This document shows positions 36,811 to 50,096 of a stretch of DNA of 64,000 bases, piece by piece. Numbering within the stretch: position 1 is the stretch's first letter; each line of letters opens with the position of its first letter. The notes below the pieces were generated by a model. It was not told the origin of the DNA. It made no database searches and saw only the letters and a program-made list of their open reading frames with translations. The DNA is from Gigaspora rosea (lineage: Eukaryota > Glomeromycota > Glomeromycetes > Diversisporales > Gigasporaceae): the NCBI GenBank assembly GCA_003550325.1, contig QKWP01000357.1, positions 137,915-201,914 on the forward strand. The letters are read 5' to 3'. A program made the translations under genes and the position numbers.

Positions 36811-37760
36811 ATGACAAATATTTTTGAAAAGCTTTCAAATGATTGCCTTGAACTTCTTAATGATAAAAAAGATTTAATATAATCATTATTATTGGTGGAT
36901 CGCCAAATAATGATATTTCAACCACATACTAAGATTTTAAGATATAAATCCTTGTATTCTCGTAATGAATTAGCAAATTATTAGTAAAAATAAATATAAT
37001 ATTAAAACGAATAATTTAAACCATGTTTCTATTCAAACATTTGGAATAATTATTAGTTAAGTATTATATTTTGGTGTGCCAGTAATTAAACCTTTGTTTT
37101 AAAGGCACAAAATTTACAACTTCATAATTTAATAGCTACTGTTTATATTTAATGTACCGGTATATGGGAGAACTAATTTTGAATTATTAAACTTACTAAT
37201 TTAATAGATATTAAGAGGAGTGATTTGTTAGAAAAAAGGTGCATCATTTATTTTTGATCTCATACTTTGTACTTCCAAACTTCATCTGATGAATTGGCAA
37301 AACACCTTGAAGCTCAGTTAATTAAAGAAAATGCACATTTGTTCCGTTTAAATTTTGAAAACGTTTATCATAAAAATTTCCAAAATGAAATGTTACAAAT
37401 ATGGAACAACGGTATTTCGATAAAGTATATATCCTGATAAGATTTTTTTTAGTCCGAAGATTTTGTCTTTCTTCCAGAAAATGCACTAATTTTACCTATT
37501 AAACGAGTTGATTTACAGATGGATAAAGGAAAATTGAGATCATGACATAAGTTGGGGAATTGCTCAAAATACAAATTTTACTAACTGATACTAAAGATTG
37601 GTCTCATTGACATGTTTAACCTTAGACTACTTTAGGAATTGTCAAATGTCATATGAAGATATCTTGACAAGTGAAATCATATAAACATTCTTGAAAAAAA
37701 TCTTTGGAATGATAATTCCAAAAATTTCTTATTCCAAATAGACGAATATTCATTCACTTT
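36811..37760 (+). pseudogene. Relic BTB-BACK gene, heavily decayed
   Basis: Begins ATGACAAATATTTTTGAAAAG and can be followed as degraded BTB (LSNDCLELLNDKKD), BACK-like (ELAKHLEAQLIKENAH) and later segments with many deletions and stops. No TLDc part remains. Its duplicate is at 46341-47130. Confidence 0.75.
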
Positions 37761-39684
37761 GTAAAATTTGATATACACTCATTTCCTTGCAACATTCTGT
37801 TCACACCGTTTAATCTACATCACATAATGATTTGATCCGGAATTTTAATATATTAGCTGTCGTTTTCATAATTTGTGAAAAACCTGATAAAAATATCCTG
37901 GATGATTTTTCAGCTGATTCGAATGAGCATGTTCGTTATATAAAGATAAAGTCAAATTTGGATATAATGAGCCTTTTTATTAATGACTATTTTTTTTTTT
38001 AAAAAACAAAAAAAAAAATTGTTGTATAGTTCGACTTAGTAACATTAGCTAATTACTCTATAAAAGTTTTCGAAAATTTTTTACTATTCGCCAGTTCGTA
38101 ATAAAAAGAGTCGATTGCATATATTTTTATATTACATGTTTATCCTTGTTCTAACAGGTAATTTTATCATTATAATGACAACACATTCAATATTATTAAA
38201 TTTTGTTTGACATGTTTTTTGTGTGTTTAGTTTGTACAAAAATTTATAAAAGACTGTAAAAGACTGTTAATTCAACAAATAAACTTGACAAAAAATATCA
38301 AGAGGACTCCGGTTATAAACTAGACGTTAGAATAAATGTATTACACGAATAGGTGCTAATATTAAAAGGTTATATTTATCAATATTTGACCATTGACATA
38401 AAAATATAACTCAAGTTGAGATTCTCATTTGTAAATAATCCAACCAACTTAATTTTTTTCTTTTGCAAGTTTCAAAATCTATATCATTAAAATTGGTAAT
38501 AAATATGTAAAATATAAAATATATGCATATATAAAATGTTACTTTTTCATTCATATATCCAAACTGATATCTGCCTTCCAAATCGTTATATGAATAATTT
38601 TATATTTAACCAAAGTTACATCTCTAACTGTAACTCACACATATACTAGTCTGGTTGTTTTTTTATTAATATTTTATATCTTTCAAGTTAGTAGAAGTAA
38701 TTTTTCCTAAAAAGTAACGGAAGCATTCAATACTTCCATATCTATGAAATGTTGGAGAACTCGGCTTATAGAAGATCTGGTAACACCTGAATGTTTTGCA
38801 ATTTTTCGAAATGATAAACTTCTATATAATTTTCAATTATTTGCCAACGAAAAATATTTTATATTAATAGCTGATTTTAAATTTTATACATATATCAATT
38901 TTATTTAATATTTCAGTATATTATGCCGTGCCGAAATCACTATCTTATTCTCGGCCGGCAAATTTAGATGTCTCAGAAATTATGAAACAGCTGTAAAATT
39001 TTTTGAAAGTTCCTCCTAACTTGCCTGCATGACTAATATATTCTTGTAGAGATATATAGCCATGGTGTATTCGGATACTACCTAGATAATCATGTGAATT
39101 TACAGTTGTTTTCATAAATTCTAAGACACCTAAAAATTTCTGATGATAGAATCAATAAGTTACTAAGTAAATAAGTTACCAACGTCGGTTGACATCAAAT
39201 ACTTGTCGATTCGATCATCGACAAATACAGATGCCCCTGAATTTATGAAAAAGGCACAGCTATAACATATTACTTGCAATTATTCTTAAACTATATATTT
39301 GTTTGTATTAATTGGGTGCGATTCTAAGTGTCGTCAATAACTATTTAAAAATTTAGTATCTAACTTTATTTATACGTTTTGTATAAAAAAATCATTATGT
39401 AAGCATTTTGATAAAATATATCATGAAATAATTTCATATTGTTTATGTTATTTGTGAGTATAAAGTTTTTTAAAAATTTTTATTTTTTGAATGAAAAGTT
39501 TTTAATAAAAACCAAAGCCGGAAATTTTTTTTACGATCATTTCTTGGACAAAATTGATCGGTTCCGATCCAGCCGGCCAGTGTTCCGACTCGGAGTTATT
39601 ATTACTCAATTGAGAATGCGACAATCGCTGTGTTACAGTAGTTGTACATAAATAGTGTAACTTATTGTTATTCATTTCAAAAAA
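37761..39684. other. Noncoding spacer upstream of BTB copy 2
   Basis: AT-rich. 39080-39087 holds a single ACCTAGAT, the empty counterpart of the hAT insertion site at 48337-48344. About 39540-39655 (TTGGACAAAATTGATCGG..., ACTCAATTGAGAATGCG) is repeated at 42024-42125 ahead of copy 3 and may include the promoter. Confidence 0.6.
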
Positions 39685-41203
39685 ATGGAAAAATTTTTTG
39701 AAAAGCTTTCAAATGATTGCCTCGAACTTCTTGATGATAAAGAAGATTTTAATGTAGTCATTAATGTTGGAAAATCTCCCAATAATAAAATATTCCAAGC
39801 ACATACTAATATTTTAAGATATAGATAGATCTTTATATTTTCGCAATGAACTAGCAAATATTAGTAAAGATAAAAATAACATTAAAACGATTAATTTAAA
39901 TCATGTTTCGATTCAACAATTTAGGTAATTTGATGAGCCAGTAAATTAAACCTTTATTTTAAAGGCACAAAAATTTACAAGTTCACTAATATGACGGTTA
40001 CTCAGTAAATTTAATAATTTAATAGATATATTTACGGAGGCGTGGTTTTGTCAGAAAAAGATCAAGAAGCATCATTTATTTTTGAGCTCGTCTTTGTTGC
40101 TTCCGAATTTCGTCTTGATGAATTGGTAAAACACCTTGAAACACAGTTAATTAAAGAAAATGCACACTGGCTCCGTTTAAATTTTGCAAACGTTTATCTT
40201 AAAAGTTTCCAAAATGAAAACCTTCAAGAATTACAAAAATGGAGCAACGACATTTTGGCAAAGTATCCAGATAAAATTTTTGAGTCAGAAAATTTTACCT
40301 CTCTTCCAGAAAATGCACTAATTTCACTTATTAAACGAGATGATTTACAGATGGATGAAGGAAAAATCTGGGATGATGTTATAAGATGGGGAATTGCTCA
40401 AAGTACAGATTTACCGACTGATACAAAAGATTGGTCTCATGAAAACTTTTTGACTTTAAAGAATATTTTACGAAATTGTTTACCTCTTATCCGTTATTTC
40501 CATATGTCAATTAAAGATATTTATGACAAAGTGAAACCATATAGAATTATTCGAAAATCTTTGGGATGATATACTCCAAAAATCTCTTATTCCAGATAGA
40601 CAAATATTATCAACTATTCTTCCACCTCGTAAAATTTTAACACCAAAGTTACCATCTAGAGTAACTGAACCATTTCCTTCAACTGTTATCAATGAAGCTC
40701 ATGCAGCAGAAATAGCATCATGGGTTGATAAAAAAACTGACATGTATTCTGTAACTAATAATCCATATAAATTTAAATTACTTCTTCGTGGAACAAGAGA
40801 TGGTTTTACTGCTCAATCATTTTGGAATTTATCTAATGAGCAAGCAAACACTGTTGTAGTAATGAAAGTTAATGACACTGATGAAATTCTTGGTGGATAT
40901 AATCCAATTCAATGGATTAATTCAAGTGGTTATAGGAGTTACAATGATAGTTTTATTTTTTCATTGAAAAATGACACTATTCAATCCTCTATTTTAAGCC
41001 GTATAAAAGATCCATCAACTTCAATTTATTGTAGTTCAAACCATGGACCAATTTTTGGCGGTGGACATGACATTTGGATGGGAGATAATTCCAATCAAGC
41101 TAGTAATTGTTATTGTAATAAATTTTCGTATGAAAAAGCAATTAGAAACCAAAGAGGGTTTTGTGTAGAGGAATACGAAGTATTTCAAATTCAGAGAGAG
41201 TAG
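39685..41203 (+). pseudogene. BTB-BACK-TLDc gene, copy 2 (two or more frameshifts)
   Basis: The start ATG is intact (MEKFFEKLSNDCLELLDDKE). In exon 1 a 4-base AGAT duplication (AGATATAGATAGATC, near 39822-39834) shifts the frame, and the exon's 3' end (39913-39924) lacks about 12 bp present in copies 1 and 3. Intron about 39925-40025. Exon 2 is open as a BACK region 40042-40569. A short deletion near 40545 then shifts the frame before the TLDc domain, which is open again at 40742-41203 (LLLRGTRDGFTAQSFW...FCVEEYEVFQIQRE). Closest in sequence to copy 3. Confidence 0.92.
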
Positions 41204-42166
41204 AGATACCAACGAATAATTTATTCAATATGTGCACAATGCCCTTAATTATTATGCACATAGTGAAAATGTACTGCTGATTAACAACAAAAGTTGTTAA
41301 AGATTTTTATTCTATGTGTTATCAATATATCCAGATGCTGTTATAACCAGAGGCATTATGTGACATTTTTTTGATTTCTTAATTTTATTAATAATAATAT
41401 TGTCATATATAGGTGTAAACTTCTTCGTTATGAAGTAAAAAAAGAAAGAACAATTGGCGTACTAAACCTGATTTACTTATTATTCAAAAAAGTAAATGTT
41501 TATAAATTTAAGACGTTATTACGCCCTGAATTGGGAAAGCAATAATTGTACAAACGCAGATTAGCTTTGGACATAATTTAGTTGTGCGGGATGGATGTTT
41601 TATTTATGACTTCGGGTACAATGATGGTACTTGAGGAAAGTGGGATCATTAAAGTAATCAGATTATGTGTACAATTCTTAACCTACTCTTCGTTCTACTA
41701 TTGTTTATTCCTTTATTCATTCCTTTTCTCCACTTTATTAATAAAAGATTATTTACATTTCTACTCTACACCAATGCACAAATTTTTGGTATGATATATC
41801 CTGATTTGCTTCAGACGATGTTTCTGCCATATTGAATTAGGATGATTGTAGCATATTACATGTATTCCAATGATAAGTAACGGAAATCTGATTGCTAAAA
41901 AAAACTATTCAGAATTTTTCTTAGCTTAATAAATTACTAATCATAAAATGAAGTACTGTAATAACATATTATAAATTATTATAATGAATGGATATGATTT
42001 CATTAGTAAAATTTTAATTATCTTGGACAAAATCGATCGGCTCCCATCCAGCCGACCCGTATAAGTTATTTTTACTCAATTGAGAATGCGAGAATCACTG
42101 TGTTACAGTAATTGTACATAAATAATGAACTTATCGTTATTTGCAACTCTCTATCGTTTCAAAAAA
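41204..42166. other. Spacer between BTB copies 2 and 3
   Basis: About 41520-41660 contains a short protein-like stretch (GHNLVVRDGCFIYDFGYNDG) with stops; not identified. 42024-42125 is the duplicated upstream block of the BTB genes. Confidence 0.5.
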
Positions 42167-44562
42167 ATGGCAAAATTTTTTGAAAAGCTTTCAAATGATT
42201 GCCTCGAACTTCTTGATGATAAAGAAGATTTTAATGTAGCCATTAATGTTGGAAAATCTCTAATAAAATATTCCAAGCACATACTAATATTTTAAGATAT
42301 AGATCTTTATATTTTCGCAATGAACTAGCAAATATTTGTAAAGATAAATATAACTAGGGATGGGTTCGGTCATCTAATAGTCGGCTAGCCGATCAGCTAT
42401 AGCCGTAGTCGATGTAGTCGACTATAACGGCTTAGCTGACCGGTTAGCCGATACCAAATTTTTTATTTCCTGGCTGATAAATCATAATTATTGCTTAATT
42501 CAGCATGAAGTGTACAAATTATATAGAATTATTGAAAGAAATACCCTAGCATCTTCCATCTTCCCCACTATCGCCGTCACTTTTTCACTGTCACGTGCTA
42601 TGCCCAAAAAATTTCAAGATCGTTTTAAGTTAGTGCTAGGGTTCCTATAGGGCTTGATGTTAGCAAAACATATAGTAGAATTGCTCAAAGAATTTTTTTG
42701 TTAGAGCGCGAAAGGTGATTTCTTGAAAAAGCGAACGTTTGTTTTGATCTTCCGCTTGTGTTACGTTACACCTGCTCTCGTTATTTTATTGACCAAAAAT
42801 CACGTGATATGATAGTAAAAATTTTGACGCTCAAAATAATCTAATTCAGGTCAAATTTGCAAATCATTTGGCCAGGCCAAATGATCTACAAATTGACCAG
42901 AGTTAGATTGTTTTGAAATATATATCGGATCTTCAATATTTTGATTATTTTGATTGGCTGTTTACAGCATGTGGCCCGAACTTTTTTTTCGCCATGGCTA
43001 GGGTAATCTAATGTGTATAACTGTATAACATATTAAAATATAATTAATTGGCACTTGTTTATATGTTTGATTGAAAAATTGATTAAGAAATTGATCAAGT
43101 AATTTATCGGCTATAGCCGGCTATAGCCGGCTAGTAGTCGATAGTCGATGATAGCTGACCGATAGCTGACCTAGCTGACCGAACCCATCCCTAAATATAA
43201 CATTAAAACGATTAATTTAAATCATGTTTCGATTCAACAATTTGAAATAATTATTAGGTAATTTTTATATTTTGATGAGCCAGTAAATTAAACCTTTATT
43301 TTAAAGGCACAAAAATTTACAAGTTCACTAATATGACGGTTACTCAATTTATGTATGCGAGAACTAATTTTGAATAATTAAACTTAATAATTTAATTAGA
43401 TATATTTACGGAGGCGTGGTTTTGTCAGAAAAAGATCAAGATGCATCATTTATTTTTGAGCTCGTCTTTTTTGCTTCCGAATTTCGTCTTGATGAATTGG
43501 TAAAACACCTTGAAACACAGTTAATTAAAAAAATGCACACTGGCTCCGTTTAAATTTTGCAAACGTTTATCTTAAGAGTTTCCAAAATGAAAACCTTCAA
43601 GAATTACAAAAATGGAGCAACGATATTTTGGCAAAGTATCCAGATAAAATTTTTGAGTCAGAAAATTTTACCTCACTTCCAGAAATGCACTAATTTCACT
43701 TATTAAACGAGATGATTTACAGATGGATGAAGGAAAAATCTGGGAGTATGTTATAAGATGGGGAATTGCTCAAAGTACAGATTTACCAACTGATACAAAA
43801 GATTGGTCCCATGAAAACTTTTTGACTTTAAAGAATATTTTACGAAATTGTTTACCTCTTATCCGTTATTTCCATATGTCAATTAAAGATATTTATGACA
43901 AAGCGAAACCATATAGAAATATTCTTGAAGAAAATCTTTGGGACGATATACTCCAAAAATCACTTATTCCAGATAGACAAATATTATCAACAATTCTTCC
44001 ACCTCGTAAAATTTTAACACAAACATTACCATCTAGAGTAACTGATACATTTCCTTCAACCATTATCAATGAAGATCATGCGGCAGAAATAGCATAAAAA
44101 AACCGACGTATATTCTGTAACTAATAATCCATATAAATTTAAATTACTTCTTCGTGGAACAAGAGATGGTTTTACTGCTCAATCATTTTGGAATTTATGT
44201 AATGAGCAAGCAAACACTGTTGTAGTAATGAAGGTTAATGGCACTGATGAAATTCTTGGTGGATATAATCCAATCCAATGGATTAATTCAAATAGCTATA
44301 GGAGTTGCAATGATAGTTTTATTTTTTCATTGAAAAATGGCACTATTCAATCCTCTATGTAAAAAATCCATCAAATTCAATTTGTGGTAGTTCAAACCAT
44401 GGACCAATGTTTGGCAATGGCTTTGACATTTGTATGAATGATAATTCCAATAAAGCTAATAAATGTCGTTGTTATCATCATTCATATGAAAAAGCAATTA
44501 GAAGTAGCTCATCTAGATTTTGTGTAGAGGAATACGAAGTATTTCAAATTCAGAGAGAGTAG
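42167..44562 (+). pseudogene. BTB-BACK-TLDc gene, copy 3, disrupted by a hAT MITE
   Basis: Start ATG at 42167 (MAKFFEKLSNDCLELLDDKE). Lesions: a 4-base deletion near 42262; an 839-bp hAT MITE in exon 1 (42355-43193); a 2-base deletion near 43530 and a 1-base deletion near 43685 in the BACK region; loss of about 12 bp at 44094 creating a stop (IA*); and further change near 44360 before the tail FCVEEYEVFQIQRE. Exon 1 ends at 43257, the intron is 43258-43399, and exon 2 begins ATATATTTACGGAGG. The open piece 43723-44097 covers the late BACK/linker region. Copies 1 and 2 show the uninterrupted MITE target. Confidence 0.92.
42355..43193. mobile_element. hAT-type MITE inside BTB copy 3
   Basis: 839 bp; inverted ends TAGGGATGGGTTCGGTCA; exact 8-bp duplication AATATAAC (42347-42354, 43194-43201). 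Subterminal regions are packed with GGCTAGCCGA/GGCTATAGCC and TAGCTGACCG motifs. No transposase. Homologous exons at about 34118 and 39868 lack it. Confidence 0.95.
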
Positions 44563-44712
44563 AGATATCAAACGAATAATTTATTCAATATGTGCACAAT
44601 GGCCTTAATTATTATGCACATTAGTGAATAATGTACTGATGATTAACAACAAAAGGTTGTTAAAAAATTTTTATTATATATGTGATATCAATATATTCAG
44701 ATGCCGTTATGA

Positions 44713-45178
44713 CTAGCTAATAATCCATATAAATTTAAATTACTTCTTCGTGGAACATAAGATGGTTTTACTGCTCAATAATTTTGGAATTTATGTAATG
44801 GGCAAGCAAATACTGTTGTGGTAATGAAGGTTAATGGCACTGATGAAATTCTTGGTGGATATAATCCAATTCGATGGGATAGATCAGCAAATGGTTATAT
44901 GAGTTGTAATGATTGCTTTATTTTTTTCAATGAAAAATGGCACTATTCAATCTTCCATTTTAAGTCATGTAAAACGTCCATAACATGCGGTTTATTGTGG
45001 ATCTGTCCGTGGGCCATCTTTTGGCGTTGGTCATGACATTTGGATGGGAAATAATTCCAATCAAGCTAATAAATATTATTGTAATCATTATTCATATGAA
45101 AAAGCAATTAGAAACCAAAGTAGCCAATCTTTCTTTTGTGTAGAGGAATTTGAAGTATTTCAAATTCAGAGAGAGTAG
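44713..45178 (+). pseudogene. BTB-BACK-TLDc gene, copy 4, TLDc domain only
   Basis: A 5'-truncated copy starting inside the TLDc domain (NNPYKFKLLLRG) and ending at the common tail FCVEEFEVFQIQRE. It has TAA for an R/G codon near 44758, another TAA near 44779, and a frameshift near 44925. It follows copy 3 by only 150 bp and marks the boundary of the segmental duplication, since its 3' flank matches that of copy 1, not copy 3. Confidence 0.85.
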
Positions 45179-46340
45179 AGATATCCAAGAAATAGTTTAT
45201 TCAATATGTACACATGCCCGTGATACTGTAATACGTTATTATACACGTTAATGAAAATTGTATTAATGATTACCAACAATAATCGTTAGAGATTTTTACA
45301 TTCTTCGGCCCTAATTTTCGCCCGTGAACATCTCTGATGATATTTTTATGATGACATAATGCTGTGAAAGTAGCAGTCATTATTCCGCGGATATGGTGTT
45401 ATCAGTAAAATTTTAATTAGAAATATTATGGGCATGGTACTTTAAATACAGAAAATTAAAAGTATTAAAATTTTCATTGTCTGTCTAAAGGATCTAAAAT
45501 ATTAAAAAATTTCTAAATAGCACTCACATAATTAATTTGAAATAAAAAAGGACATAACCAATAAAATTTTATGCCATATATAAAAGTGCCAAGGTCAAAA
45601 GTAATTAATTTCTCAGTTGTTACAAAGATAGTAAGCAAAAGTAAATTTATTTAAAATTCTATTGATAGAGCAAAGGTGATAAATAAGTAAAGAATAATTA
45701 AATTCCTTGTAAAAACAAAGGACTTTTTTATTTTATAAAACTTTATGAATTCTACAAAAAAAAAGTTTATAAAATTGGATCAATTGGAAGCTAGTAAATT
45801 TAAAATTTATTAATGAACTCCACGTAGTTTCGGAAGGTCGTTTTCCGAATAAAAATCCCATATAACTAAAAGTTAATACTCGAGATTCTTGTAACTATAA
45901 AGAAACCAAATTTTGAATTAAGTTTTAATCTCATTCGTAGATTCAAAATAACAATTTAGTTGAAAACAATTATAGTAAATACAAAATAATTAAAGGTCTA
46001 ATACAAAGAAAGTTAAATTATTTAAATTCTTATTGGCACATTCAAAGTCTTGCAGGCAAATATTGTTTTTAGAATATAAATATAATAAAAGAAAGAGTGT
46101 TGAAAAAGTTTAAATATAATGCATAATATCTTTTAGCAATAAAATAGTTCACATCACAGATAGTTACATTAAATCCATAGAATAATTACAGGTTATAGTT
46201 ATAGTATAATCGAATTTTTGCAATACTTGGCTAAATTATTACCATACATATGAATTGAGAATCAGATAATCTCGATGATAGTTATACTTAAATAGTGTAA
46301 CTTCATAATGATGATAGTGGTGTACTAATCAATTTCAAAA
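45179..46340. other. Noncoding spacer within the second duplication
   Basis: Matches 35473-36810 with indels; no genes. Confidence 0.6.
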
Positions 46341-47130
46341 ATGACAAATTTTTTTGAAAAGCTTTCAAATGATTACCTTGAACTTCTTAATGATAAAAAA
46401 GATTTAATATAATCATTATTATTGGAGGATCACCAAATAATAAAATATTTCAAGCACTTACTAAGATTTTAAGATATAAATCCTTGTATTTTCGTAATGA
46501 ATTAGCAAATATTAGTAAAAATAAATATAATATTAAAACGAATTATTTAAACCATGTTTCTATTCAAGCATTTGTTATATTTTGGTGAGCCAATAAATTA
46601 AACCTTTATTTTGAAGGCTTAAAATTTACAAATTCATAATATAATAGTTACTGTTTAATAACGTATATGAGAGAACTAATTTGAATTATTAAACTTACTA
46701 ATTTAATAGATATATTAAGAAGAGTGGTTTGTTAGAAACAGATCAAAGTGCATTGTTTGTTAGAAAAAGATCAAGTTGCATCATTTATTTTTGATCTCAT
46801 ACTTTTTACTTCCAAACTTCATCTGATGAATTGGCAAAACACTTTGAAGCACAGTTAATTAAAGAAAATGTGCATTTGTTGCGTTTAAATTTTGAAAATG
46901 TTTATCGTAAAAAAATTTCCAAAATGAAATGTTAAACCGACTGATACTAAAGATTGGCCTCCTGGCATTTTTAACCTTAAACTACTTTAGGAATTAAGCT
47001 TGCCTCGTATTCGCTATTTTCAAATGTCAATTAAAAATATTTTGACAACGTGAAATCATATAAAAACATTCTTGAAAAAATCTCTGGAATGATAATTCCA
47101 AAAGTTTTTTAATCCAAATAGACAAAAATT
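46341..47130 (+). pseudogene. Relic BTB-BACK gene, second copy
   Basis: Duplicate of 36811-37760, starting ATGACAAATTTTTTTGAAAAG. It has lost a further block: the BACK stretch near 46930 joins directly to a later segment. Many stops. Confidence 0.75.
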
Positions 47131-48344
47131 CATCACTTTGTAAAAATTTAATATACACTCATTTCCTTGCAGCATTTTTCCTACAGCCGTTTAATCTACA
47201 TCACATAGGATTAGGATTAGTTCAGATAATGATTTGATCCAGCATTTTTTAATAATTCGCAGCCGTTTTCATAATCTCCGAAACACCTGATAAAAATTTG
47301 CTGGATGATTTTTCAGTTGATTTGAATAGGCATGATCTTTCTATAAAGATATAGTCAAGTATTGTATATAATGAATCTTTTTTTAATGACTATTTTTTTT
47401 TTTAAAAAAAAAAAATTTGTTGTAGAGTTCGACTCAATAACATAACTAATTACACTATAAAATTTCGAAAATTTTTTATTATTCGAACTGTCAGTTCGTT
47501 ATAATATATATTTTTATATTACATGCTAATTCTTGTTCTACAGATAATTTTATCATTATAATGTCAATACGTTCAATGTTATTCAATTTGTTTGACATGT
47601 TTTTGTGTGTTTAGTTTGTACAAAAATTTATGAAAAGACTGTAAAAGACTGTTATTGCCAACGAATAAATCTTGACAAAAAATATAAAGAGGACTCCGGT
47701 TATAAACTAGACGTTTATAATAAATGTATTACACTAATAGGTGCTAATATTTAAAGGTTAGATTTGATCAATATTTGACCACTGGCATAAAAATATAACT
47801 CAAGTTGTAATTAAAATGGGTAATAAATATGTAAAATATTCAATATATTCATATATAAAATATTACTTTTTCATTCATATATCTAAACTGATATCTGCCT
47901 TCCAAATTGTTATATGATTAAATTTATATTTAGCCAAAGTTGCATCTCTAACTGTAACTCATTCATATACCAGTCTGGTTGTTCTTTTGTTAATATTTTA
48001 TATCTTTCAAGTTAGTAGACGTAATTTTTCCTAAAAAGTAACGGAAGCATTCAATATATATCTATGAAATGTTTGAGAACTCGTCTTATAGAAGATCTGG
48101 TAACACCTGAATATTTTGCAATTTTTCGAAATGATAAACTTCTATAATTTTCAATTATTTGCAACAAAAAATATTTATATTAGTAGCTGATTTTAAATTA
48201 TATATATATATATATATCAATTTAATTGAATATATCAGTATATGATGCCGAAATCACTAACTTATGCGATCGGCCGGTAAATTTAGGTGTCGCAGAAATT
48301 ATGAAAACAGACGTAAAATTTTTTTATTCGGATACTACCTAGAT
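47131..48344. other. Noncoding spacer within the second duplication
   Basis: Matches 37761-39087. No genes. Confidence 0.6.
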
Positions 48345-50096
48345 CAGTGTTGTTGACTGGAAGCTGGAACTTCACTGGACGTCCAGATAATTCCAGTGTT
48401 CCAGTGGTTCCAGTGAAGCTTTCACTGGAAGGGATTATTTCACTGGAACCAATATAATATTAGTCAATCAAAATACGAATAAGAATTAAGGTTATTGTAT
48501 ACACGTGATATTGGGTGGGTAGGTGACCCTGGTCAGGTAGCAATAGATCAGGTAAAAACAGGTAGGCCGCGGGTTGACCCGCCCTTTTGTTGATGCCGTG
48601 AACAAAGTCACGGGCATCCTTTTGTCACGAGAACATGACCCTGGCCCATAATGCAGGATGGCTGATGGATAAGCTTGGGATATTGATGAAGATGATATAT
48701 TTAAGAGTTCGGTAAGTATGATGTATTGAGTAAGAGTTAATGTTTAATGAGTAAGTATGAGGTCATAGGAATTGGCTTTTTAAGAGAGGTAAGGATGGGA
48801 ATTGTTCTACCTCTTTTGTCTTTGCTGCTAGCTCGACGAAAGTCTAGCTTTGTCGTTAGTATCACGTGGTCAAAAAGAAAGGCGTTCGAACTATACATTA
48901 AAGCTGCAAACATGGGTTATTCTACCGCCATGACTTATGTTGATTTTTGTTATCTAAATGGAATTGGAGTTGAAAAGAATGAACATAAGGCGTTCATTAT
49001 CAAAAATCTGTTGATATGGGCGATGCTCTTGGAACAAATAATGTTGGTCATTGTTATCGGTATGGAATTGGAGTTGAAAAAAGAATGAACATAGGAATTG
49101 GGGTTGAAAAGGATGAACATAAGGCATTCTTTTATAATCAAAAATCTGCCGATTTGGGGTGTAAACGGAATGACAGATATTGCTCAAAGCTATCGAAATA
49201 GGGTTGGAGTTGAAAGATATATACAAGATGCTATTTATTGGTATCGAAGAGCAAATTAGTAAAAGTTGAATATGAGTGTGTATCAAAAATAATAGATTTT
49301 GATTGCGAATTAAAAAAGATGCTGATTGAATAAGTTCCAAATTTATATATATAGGAAAAGGTTGATTTGCGACCGTATGTCGTGCGCTTTGGCATGATAA
49401 AGTAGAAATTATAATAATTATGTTCATCTCGAAATACTTAATTTAAATAATCGTTTAGAATTCATTTAAGAACTAAAAGTATTTTGTGAAATTAGAGGCG
49501 TGTATCCAATTTTTTAAAAGAAACAAGGACGAAATAAATGGTATATAGAAGATGAGAAAAACTATTTAATGAACATTTTTCTTATTTATTACGTTAATAA
49601 TTTCTTATTTATTACTTTAATAAATTAATATTAAAGATTATTTAATAAGTTAAGAAATTTTTTGTTTATAGAAATAAATAAATTTTTAGCCAAAAGCTAG
49701 ATGTAAAGACAGTACGAAAACAATCTTTTGAAGTCATTATTTTGTTAATATAAATGACTTATTAATATGTGGGAGTCCCGACAGTAGTTGTTTTTATAGG
49801 AGTAACTTATTGTGTAATTCGTAAAAAAAAGGGGTTTACTAATTTATCTTTAATGATCTTATTATAGTAAAGCTTCCCGCATTGGCTTTGTGTTAGTCGA
49901 ACTTGAAAATATACAAGTTAATTTTTTTTGACTTGCCGGACCCACTAGACCCCACTGGACCTCACTGCATCCAGTGGTAAAAAAAACGTGACTGGAAGGG
50001 TCTAGTGACAACTTATCACTGGAATATGTTCCAATTACTTCCAGTAACCCTTCCAGTTCCAGTGATCTTCACTGGACCGGTATTTTAACAGCACTG
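48345..50096. mobile_element. hAT-type element carrying a Sel1 gene fragment
   Basis: 1752 bp. Inverted ends CAGTGTTGTT and CAGTGCTGTT (reverse complement of the right end) are flanked by an exact 8-bp duplication ACCTAGAT (48337-48344, 50097-50104). The duplicated locus at 39080-39087 has the site once, without the element. Each end has a dense array of TTCCAGTG/CACTGGAA motifs (about 48355-48450 and 49940-50080). The interior is not transposase but a Sel1-repeat gene piece plus AT-rich DNA. Confidence 0.93.
48747..49260 (+). pseudogene. Sel1-repeat protein fragment inside the hAT element
   Basis: Sel1-like repeats are visible: KAFELYIKAANMGYSTAMTY, then YLNGIGVEKNEHKAF, and in the next frames MGDALGTNNVGHCYRYGIGV and GIGVEKDEHKAFFYNQKSAD. 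These match the GxGVxxDxxKAxxxYxxAAxxG rhythm of Sel1/TPR-like adaptor repeats. At least two frameshifts (near 49010 and 49085) break it. An internal repeat of GGAATTGGAGTTGAAAA occurs several times. No kinase domain is present. Sel1 proteins act as scaffolds; this piece has no expected activity. Confidence 0.8.

Larger units (their letters stand above)
35040..39225. repeat. Segmental duplication, first copy
   Basis: From the TLDc part of BTB copy 1 through about 39225, this block matches 44713-50209 in order and orientation, including the TLDc tail, the relic BTB gene and noncoding flanks. The match in the second copy is interrupted by the hAT element 48345-50096. Numerous small indels separate the two. 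Confidence 0.85.

Noticed and set aside
48950..49427. Minus-strand frames over the Sel1 fragment
   Set aside because: Antisense to the repeated GGAATTGGAGTTGAAAA coding repeat; no protein features of their own.
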